DNA from: Cutibacterium granulosum
Lineage (GTDB): Bacteria; Actinomycetota; Actinomycetes; Propionibacteriales; Propionibacteriaceae
Direction of reading: 5' to 3'
DNA: 64,000 bases
Assembly (NCBI RefSeq): GCF_900186975.1
Contig: NZ_LT906441.1
Location: 744,001-808,000 of the forward strand
Position numbers and translations under genes: made by a program. This document shows positions 61,483 to 64,000 of this stretch, one piece after another. The first letter of the stretch is position 1. Every line of letters begins with the position of its first letter. The notes under the pieces were generated by a model. That model was not told where the DNA came from. It searched no databases and was given only the letters and a program-made list of their open reading frames with translations.

Positions 61483-64000
61483 ATGACTGACCGTTACGTG
61501 TACGACCTGTCCGAGGGCAGTGCCGAGATGAAGCCCCTGCTGGGTGGCAAGGGAGCTGGCGTTGCCGAGATGATGCGGGTGGGGGTTCCCGTACCAGACG
61601 GTTTCACCATCACCACCCAGGCTTGCGTGGAGACCATGAATCGCAAGGGTGAGTGGCCCGACGGTCTTGACGAGCAGGCCTGGGCCGGCCTGCAGCGTCT
61701 GGAGGAGCGTACCGGTCGTAAACTGGGTGATCCCGGCAAGCCGCTGCTGGTCTCGGTGCGTTCCGGCGCCATCATCTCCATGCCGGGCATGATGGACACC
61801 ATCCTCAACCTCGGCATCTCCGACGAGACGGTCCCTGCGATTGCCCGTGAGTCGGGCAACGAACGGTTCGCCTGGGACTGCTACCGCCGATTCATCCAGA
61901 TGTACGGCGAGGTCGTCGAGGGAATCGACGCCCACGTCTACGAGGACGCCCTCACCGCCCTCAAGGAGAGCAAGGGTGTGGAGTCTGACACCGACCTGTC
62001 CGCCGATGATCTCAAGGGCCTGGTCGACACCTTCAAGAAGCTCTCCAACGAACAACTCGGCGGCAATTGGACCACCGATCCGCGTGAGCAGCTCATGCGC
62101 GCCGTCGACGCCGTCTTCCGTTCCTGGCTCAACCCGCGCGCCTTCGTCTACCGCAAGGCCAACAAGATCTCCGACGATCTCGGCACCGCCGTCAACGTCA
62201 TGCAGATGGTCTTCGGCAACCGTGGTGACGACTCCGCCACCGGCGTGTGCTTCACCCGCAATCCCGCCACCGGAGCCAACGAGCTCTACGGTGAGTTCCT
62301 GCAGAACGCCCAGGGTGAGGACGTCGTCGCCGGCATCCGTACCCCCAAGCCGCTGGCGCAGATGCAGGAGATCCTTCCGGACGCCTACGAACAGCTCACC
62401 GCCACCATGAAGAAGATGGAGGCGCACTACCGCGACATGCAGGACATGGAGTTCACCGTCGAGAACGGCAAGCTCTACCTGCTGCAGACCCGCAACGGCA
62501 AGCGCACCGCCGCTGCCGCCCTCAAGGTGGCCCGCGACCTCGTAGACGAGGGGGTCATCTCCAAGGAGGAAGCCCTCATGCGCATCGAGCCCGGCCAGCT
62601 CGACCAGCTGCTGCACGAGGCCATCGACCCCGACCACAGCGAACAGCCGGTTGCCGAAGGTCTGCCGGCCTCCCCGGGTGCTGCCGTCGGTGAGGCCGTC
62701 TTCGACGCCGACATCGCTGCCGAGCGGGGCGCAGCCGGTGATCGCGTCGTCCTCATCCGTTTCGAGACGACTCCCGACGACATCCACGGCGTGCTGCAGT
62801 CCCAGGGCGTACTCACCGCCCACGGCGGCATGACCTCGCACGCAGCCGTCGTCGCCCGTGGCATGGGCAAACCGTGCGTCGCCGGGGCACGCGGCATCAA
62901 GATCGACTACGAGGCCAGGACCCTCACGGTTGGCGACACCGTCATCGAGGAGGGCGACCCCATCACCTTGGACGGCTCCACCGGCGAGGTGTTCGCTGCT
63001 GCCCTGCCGCTCATCCCCCCGCAGATCAACGCGGACTTCCAGGAGGTGCTCTCCTGGGCCGACGAGACCCGACGCCTGGGTGTGTGGGCCAATGCCGACA
63101 ACGCCACCGACGCCGCCAAGGCACGTGAACTTGGCGCCGAGGGAATCGGTCTGTGCCGCACCGAGCACATGTTCTTCGGCGCGGACCGACTACCCGCCAT
63201 GCACGAGATGATCACCGCCGAGACTCCCGAGGAACGCAAGACGGCCGTCGACAAGATCCTGCCGATGCAGCAGGAGGACTTCGAGGGCGTCTTCACGGCG
63301 ATGAAGGGGCTGCCGGTCACCGTGCGGCTGCTCGACCCACCGCTGCACGAGTTCCTGCCGAGCCTCGTCGAGCAGTCCCTCAAGGTGCAGGAGATGGAAC
63401 TCACCTCGGCCGATCCGGTGCACACCGACAAGGAACGTCGCCTGCTGGCCCAGGTGAAGAAACTGCACGAGCAGAACCCGATGCTCGGCACCCGTGGTGT
63501 GCGCCTGGCCATGCTCTACCCGGAGATTCCCGACATGCAGGCCCGTGCCATCATCCGCGCCGCCCTGGCCGTCCTGGAACGTGAGGGCGAGACGGTGGAC
63601 CTGCACATCATGATTCCGCTGGTCTTCACCCCGGTGGAGCTTGCCACTCAGCGCAAGATCGTCGAGGACTGCCTGGCCGAGGAGTTCGATCGCGCCGGAC
63701 GTCGGATCGACGTCGAGATCGGCACCATGATCGAGCTGCCGCGTGCTGCCCTCACCGCCGACCGGATCGCCGAGGTGGCCGACTTCTTCAGCTTCGGCAC
63801 CAACGACCTCACCCAGACCACCTTGGGCATCAGCCGCGACGATGCCGAGAACGGCTTCCTCACCGAGTACCTGCGCACCAAGGTGCTCAAGCAGAACCCG
63901 TTCGCCTCGATCGACGTGGACGGTGTGGGTCAGCTGGTTTCCGGGGCCGTCGAGAAGGGACGAGCCGCCAAGTCGAGTCTGGGGCTCGGTGTGTGCGGTG
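61483..64000 (+). CDS. ppdK: Pyruvate, phosphate dikinase (3' end outside window)
   Basis: Interconverts pyruvate + ATP + Pi with PEP + AMP + PPi; in propionibacteria it works in both glycolytic and gluconeogenic directions. 839 of about 880 residues are present. The N-terminal ATP-grasp domain starts YDLSEGSAEMKPLLGGKGAG and contains SVRSGAIISMPGMMDTILNLG. The swivelling domain has GGMTSHAAVVARGMGKPCV with catalytic His453 and the regulatory Thr451. The PEP/pyruvate barrel includes GIGLCRTEHMFF, GTRGVRLAMLYPEI and FFSFGTNDLTQTTLG. AAGGAGAT precedes the ATG. Its Thr451 is the expected target of the regulatory protein encoded at 52596-53480. Confidence 0.97.
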   Translation, partial: MTDRYVYDLSEGSAEMKPLLGGKGAGVAEMMRVGVPVPDGFTITTQACVETMNRKGEWPDGLDEQAWAGLQRLEERTGRKLGDPGKPLLVSVRSGAIISMPGMMDTILNLGISDETVPAIARESGNERFAWDCYRRFIQMYGEVVEGIDAHVYEDALTALKESKGVESDTDLSADDLKGLVDTFKKLSNEQLGGNWTTDPREQLMRAVDAVFRSWLNPRAFVYRKANKISDDLGTAVNVMQMVFGNRGDDSATGVCFTRNPATGANELYGEFLQNAQGEDVVAGIRTPKPLAQMQEILPDAYEQLTATMKKMEAHYRDMQDMEFTVENGKLYLLQTRNGKRTAAAALKVARDLVDEGVISKEEALMRIEPGQLDQLLHEAIDPDHSEQPVAEGLPASPGAAVGEAVFDADIAAERGAAGDRVVLIRFETTPDDIHGVLQSQGVLTAHGGMTSHAAVVARGMGKPCVAGARGIKIDYEARTLTVGDTVIEEGDPITLDGSTGEVFAAALPLIPPQINADFQEVLSWADETRRLGVWANADNATDAAKARELGAEGIGLCRTEHMFFGADRLPAMHEMITAETPEERKTAVDKILPMQQEDFEGVFTAMKGLPVTVRLLDPPLHEFLPSLVEQSLKVQEMELTSADPVHTDKERRLLAQVKKLHEQNPMLGTRGVRLAMLYPEIPDMQARAIIRAALAVLEREGETVDLHIMIPLVFTPVELATQRKIVEDCLAEEFDRAGRRIDVEIGTMIELPRAALTADRIAEVADFFSFGTNDLTQTTLGISRDDAENGFLTEYLRTKVLKQNPFASIDVDGVGQLVSGAVEKGRAAKSSLGLGVCG

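Overview
The window is GC-rich DNA from an actinobacterium. Gene content points to the Propionibacteriaceae, most likely a skin-type Cutibacterium or a close relative. The evidence is a succinate/propionate-type CoA transferase (47531-49045), a polyphosphate glucokinase, a pyruvate phosphate dikinase with its regulatory kinase/phosphorylase, a GehA-like secreted triacylglycerol lipase, and an 'anchored repeat-type' metal ABC transporter locus. The species call is an inference from memory of gene families; no database was searched.

Layout. 1-9.8 kb: end of glucose-6-phosphate isomerase, a SanA/YdcF-like protein, a two-gene ABC exporter, an aldo/keto reductase, argS, a VanZ-RDD membrane protein, polyphosphate glucokinase and a small ribbon-helix-helix protein. 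9.9-15.7 kb: a Tat-exported PHP-domain phosphoesterase, a DUF4298 protein, two bacterial-PH-domain membrane proteins and a VapC-type toxin-antitoxin pair. 15.8-22.6 kb: a TPP riboswitch controlling a ThiD-TenA fusion, a glycosyltransferase/acyltransferase pair, a membrane protein, and a DsbA-like/CcdA-like redox pair.

22.9-35 kb is the centrepiece. A minus-strand five-gene operon encodes a 1392-aa sortase-anchored repeat protein, a TroA/ZnuA-like lipoprotein carrying an inserted repeat domain, a second membrane-anchored repeat protein, an ATPase and an ABC-3 permease. Facing it is a plus-strand gene for an 1120-aa repeat protein. The two transcription units share an ATTATCACTA-type operator element and converge on one bidirectional terminator. 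The likely job is capture of a metal (or metal complex) at the wall and hand-over to the importer. 35-47 kb: a transposase with degraded catalytic motifs, a ThiF/MoeB-like protein lacking its usual cysteines, an orphan antitoxin, a secreted histidine phosphatase, a secreted CAP-like coiled-coil protein, tRNA-Gly(CCC), a MetE-C-like zinc methyltransferase and an amidase.

47.5-64 kb: CoA transferase, phosphoserine phosphatase, an RsmC-like methyltransferase, an 877-bp gap holding a degenerate 20-bp tandem array and a regularly phased palindrome array, the PPDK regulatory protein, a secreted protein plus lipase, two paralogous secreted coiled-coil proteins that are both out of frame here (one at a G7 tract), and the start of pyruvate phosphate dikinase.

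Three themes cut across the window. Six predicted secreted proteins end exactly at LPxTGx with no membrane tail. Several genes look leaderless (TANNNT 6-7 nt before the start codon, no Shine-Dalgarno). Many intergenic gaps contain short degenerate tandem duplications of 15-30 bp.
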